Made by a program: the position numbers and the translations under genes. A stretch of DNA of 35,086 nt from Terriglobales bacterium (GTDB lineage: Bacteria > Acidobacteriota > Terriglobia > Terriglobales > Acidobacteriaceae). Below the pieces are notes generated by a model. The model did no database searches. It had not been told where the DNA came from and saw only the letters and a program-made list of their open reading frames with translations. The stretch's first letter is position 1. Each line of letters begins with the position of its first letter. The stretch is taken from contig DASSIZ010000050.1 of assembly GCA_035691485.1 (NCBI GenBank), positions 1-35,086 of the forward strand, in the 5' to 3' direction. Positions 31,743 to 35,086 of this stretch are shown here, in pieces.

Positions 31743-33651
31743 ACAAAATGATCCGCTCGTCCCCCACCCGCTTTGTCACTCTTTCCCGGTCCAGGTACTC
31801 CAGTAGAGGGATGGCGTACTTTCGCGAAACTCCAGTCAGGTCCTTGAAGGTGGCGACGTTGATCTTCGGCGTTTGCGCTTTCGCCCCGGCCATCAGCTTG
31901 CGCAGTTGATCGAGCGCGTCGCGATGGAATACCAGGTCGTCCGCCAATTTCACCAACACCCGGTCGCGCAGCAGCAGCGTCATGATCTTCTGCGCGCGGG
32001 TGCGGTCCACTTTGACTCCCGCCAGCACGTCCTTCAATGCCGGGACCTTCAAGCCGGCGCTGGCGAAGGCCTGCTCGATGACCTTCTTGGATTCCGCTTC
32101 CTCGTCTTTCATGACCACGCCGCGGCCGGCGGCGCGCACAATCTCCGCCGAGGTCTCCAGCTTCTTCTCGCGCGCCAGGGACTCAAGGACGGCATTGAAC
32201 ACGGTGGCTTCGAGGCCGAGCTTTTCTGCCAACTCACCCTTCGTGATCCCGGGCACCAGCGGGTTCGCGCTATGAAACGCATTCACGGCAGCAACCGCTT
32301 CGTCGCGCGCCTGTTGAAGCGCCGTCGCCGATAGCAGCAAGTCGCCGATCTTCACAATTGCCTCGGCGGAGCCGCCTGCGGCCGCGGCCATTTCTTCCAC
32401 TCGCTTTGGCGGCCACCAACCCGTTTCAGCGATCAGGTTGGCGGTGGTGAGCCCGCGTTTGCCCCGCCGTGCAACCCGCACTGCCAGTACTTGGGCCGGC
32501 GTTCCTCGCGAGACGCTTTCCAGGAACCGCATCTTCGACTCGCCCGGGATGCCCTTCACTGGCGGCGCGGTGTCCAACACCGTTCCGCCCCCGATTGTCA
32601 CCACCGGCGAGAACTGCCGGATGATGTAGCGGTCGCCAGGCAGCAGCAGCAGCGGATCGCGAATCTTCAGCTGCGCAAACCCGGCCTGCCCCGGCTGCAG
32701 CGCCTTTGCCCCAATCAACGCGACTTCGGCAATCGTTTCGCTGGTGTAGGCGTGCAAGTGGACCCGGGAGCGGTCGCGCAGCGGCTTGGCCGTCGGCAGC
32801 AGCGTCAAAGAGACGTCCGCGCGCGTGGTGGTCCGAAACATCCCGGGATAGATCAGTGTCATCCCGCGCGCGAGTTGCTCGGTGGCCGTGCCGGAAAGGT
32901 TGAGCGCGGTGCGCTGTCCGGCAACCGCCTGTTCCGCCGCGGCGCCGTGAACTTGCACTCCGCGCACGCGCACCTTCCGTCTGCCGGGGAAGACCTCCAG
33001 TTCGTCTTCTTTCTTCACCGTTCCCGAGAGCAGGGTCCCCGTCACCACCGTGCCAAAGCCTTTCATGGTGAAGACGCGATCGATCGGCAGCCTTGGGACC
33101 GAGGTCGAGTCCTTCGCCTGCACCTGACCGGCCACCTGCACTAGTGTGCGCTTCAGTTCGTCGAGTCCCGCTCCGGTCTTGGAACTGACAGGAATAATTG
33201 GCGTGCTCCCGGGATCGAGAAAGGAGCCGCCCAGGTACTCTCCGACCTCCAGTTTCACCACGCTGAGCGACTCGCTGTCCACCAGGTCGGACTTGGTCAG
33301 CACCGCGATGCCGCGCGAGATGGCCAGCAAGCGGCAGATATCGAAGTGCTCGCGCGTTTGCGGCTTGATTCCTTCGTCGGCGGCAATCACCAGCAGGACA
33401 AGATCGATGCCGCCCACGCCGGCCAGCATGTTGCGCACGAAGCGTTCGTGGCCGGGCACATCGACGAAGCCCAGGCGCAGCGTATCGCCGCATTCGTCGG
33501 CGAGATCGAGGTGGGCGAAGCCGATATCGATGGTGATGCCGCGCCGCTTTTCTTCCTCGAGCCGGTCGGCATCAATCCCGGTCAACGCCTTTACCAGCGC
33601 GGTTTTTCCGTGGTCAATGTGTCCGGCGGTTCCGACGATGACCGATTTCAT
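31741..33651 (-). CDS. selB: Selenocysteine-specific elongation factor
   Basis: This 636-residue GTPase delivers Sec-tRNA to UGA codons that have a SECIS element. The EF-Tu-like part comes first: GHIDHGKT (10-17), the switch region with [23 protein letters not shown] (64-68) and TKSD (119-122), then beta-barrels II-III with [15 protein letters not shown]. The C-terminal third (about 400-636) has the winged-helix domains that bind SECIS RNA, ending [12 protein letters not shown]. The length fits bacterial SelB. The ATG at 33649-33651 has no ribosome site; TACACT lies 7 nt before it. Neither selA, selC (tRNA-Sec) nor selD is in the window. Confidence 0.96.
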   Translation of the reverse strand: MKSVIVGTAGHIDHGKTALVKALTGIDADRLEEEKRRGITIDIGFAHLDLADECGDTLRLGFVDVPGHERFVRNMLAGVGGIDLVLLVIAADEGIKPQTREHFDICRLLAISRGIAVLTKSDLVDSESLSVVKLEVGEYLGGSFLDPGSTPIIPVSSKTGAGLDELKRTLVQVAGQVQAKDSTSVPRLPIDRVFTMKGFGTVVTGTLLSGTVKKEDELEVFPGRRKVRVRGVQVHGAAAEQAVAGQRTALNLSGTATEQLARGMTLIYPGMFRTTTRADVSLTLLPTAKPLRDRSRVHLHAYTSETIAEVALIGAKALQPGQAGFAQLKIRDPLLLLPGDRYIIRQFSPVVTIGGGTVLDTAPPVKGIPGESKMRFLESVSRGTPAQVLAVRVARRGKRGLTTANLIAETGWWPPKRVEEMAAAAGGSAEAIVKIGDLLLSATALQQARDEAVAAVNAFHSANPLVPGITKGELAEKLGLEATVFNAVLESLAREKKLETSAEIVRAAGRGVVMKDEEAESKKVIEQAFASAGLKVPALKDVLAGVKVDRTRAQKIMTLLLRDRVLVKLADDLVFHRDALDQLRKLMAGAKAQTPKINVATFKDLTGVSRKYAIPLLEYLDRERVTKRVGDERIIL

Positions 33652-33958
33652 CGCTGAAAGTGTAAATCAGGCGGGCCAGTCGTAGGATGGGGAGCCCCCG
33701 AGGAAGGGGCTCAGGGCGTACGTTGGTTGACGCTGCCCCGAGCGGCCCTGATGTTTCTATCAGGACGGTGTTTCATTCGTTAATAGTTCAGATGCCGCCG
33801 CCGCGCGCGAGGTTTGATTGCAAGCTAAACCGGAACTTAATTTCGCAAGTTTTGCCGCCTTTTTCCATTGGCGGAGCGAAACGTGAAACCTGGAAACTCG
33901 AAGCCTTTGAAACGTCAAACCTGTTCCTTCATGCGACAATACTGATGAGACTCCCCGA
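33652..33958. other. Intergenic region of 307 bp between divergent selB and purL
   Basis: The region holds promoters for both genes but no gene and no known riboswitch that I can recognise. I see hairpins GAGCCCC/GGGGCTC (33692-33712) and CCTGAT-GTTTCT-ATCAGG (33747-33764), and a stem GCCGCC/GGCGG flanking TTTTTCCATT (about 33855-33875). I also see a direct repeat, GAAACGTGAAACCTG (33878-33892) and GAAACGTCAAACCTG (33909-33923), which differs at one position. Confidence 0.55.

Positions 33959-35086
<1,128 letters not shown>

Noticed and set aside
33692-33764. Hairpins before purL as a possible purine riboswitch
   Set aside because: I see no three-way junction or conserved purine-aptamer core, so these are ordinary short stems.

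Overview
The window looks like a piece of an Acidobacteriota chromosome (Terriglobia/Koribacter-like). This is inferred from high GC, two PknB-type kinases with C-terminal TPR arrays, a very typical acidobacterial XRE regulator, BNR-repeat secreted proteins and ABC-2/MacB-like transporters. No 16S or other taxonomic marker is present, so the assignment is family-level intuition, not proof. There is no phage, plasmid, insertion sequence or CRISPR array. About 24 protein genes and one tRNA can be supported.

Layout. 1-3500: a short degraded coding tail, tRNA-Ser(GCT), a secreted BNR/sialidase-fold protein read leftward with a clear terminator, and a secreted lectin-like protein read rightward. 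3560-9180: two divergently transcribed membrane Ser/Thr kinases with TPR arrays, the second followed by a small unknown protein. 9350-14500: a MscS-family channel with a long coiled-coil extension, a possible tiny secreted protein, a lone receiver-domain protein, and two translationally coupled MacB/FtsX-like permeases without an ATPase. 14690-19400: a B12-type radical SAM protein, D-Ala-D-Ala ligase, an exported bactofilin-like protein and a SpoIIE-type phosphatase. 19500-23450: a TetR-HlyD-ABC-ABC2 efflux operon with 4-bp overlaps at every junction and a perfect palindromic operator next to the tetR start. 23555-26950: a one-TM protein, a CxxC mini-protein, an XRE regulator, FabG and a CPA2-type antiporter. 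27177-31116: a DUF4118-like membrane protein, a DUF5752-like protein, a TreT-like trehalose synthase with a tripled N-terminal repeat, and a PAS histidine kinase. 31123-35086: a DUF488 protein, SelB, and the start of PurL, which runs off the window.

How the genes relate. The clearest functional units are the self-regulated efflux operon, the DUF5752-trehalose synthase pair, the coupled permease pair and the kinase-small protein pair. Signalling parts are scattered: two STPKs, one PP2C-type phosphatase, one orphan receiver and one orphan PAS kinase. SelB implies that the organism makes selenoproteins, although no selA, selC or selenoprotein is visible here.

I found no system that I can call new with confidence. 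The items most worth a second look are non-coding: a 12-bp perfect hairpin with U-tracts on both strands between divergent genes (27074-27124), a 21-bp inverted repeat that supplies the start codon of the DUF488 gene (31652-31742), and several genes whose -10 boxes sit only 6-7 nt before the start codon, suggesting leaderless mRNAs.
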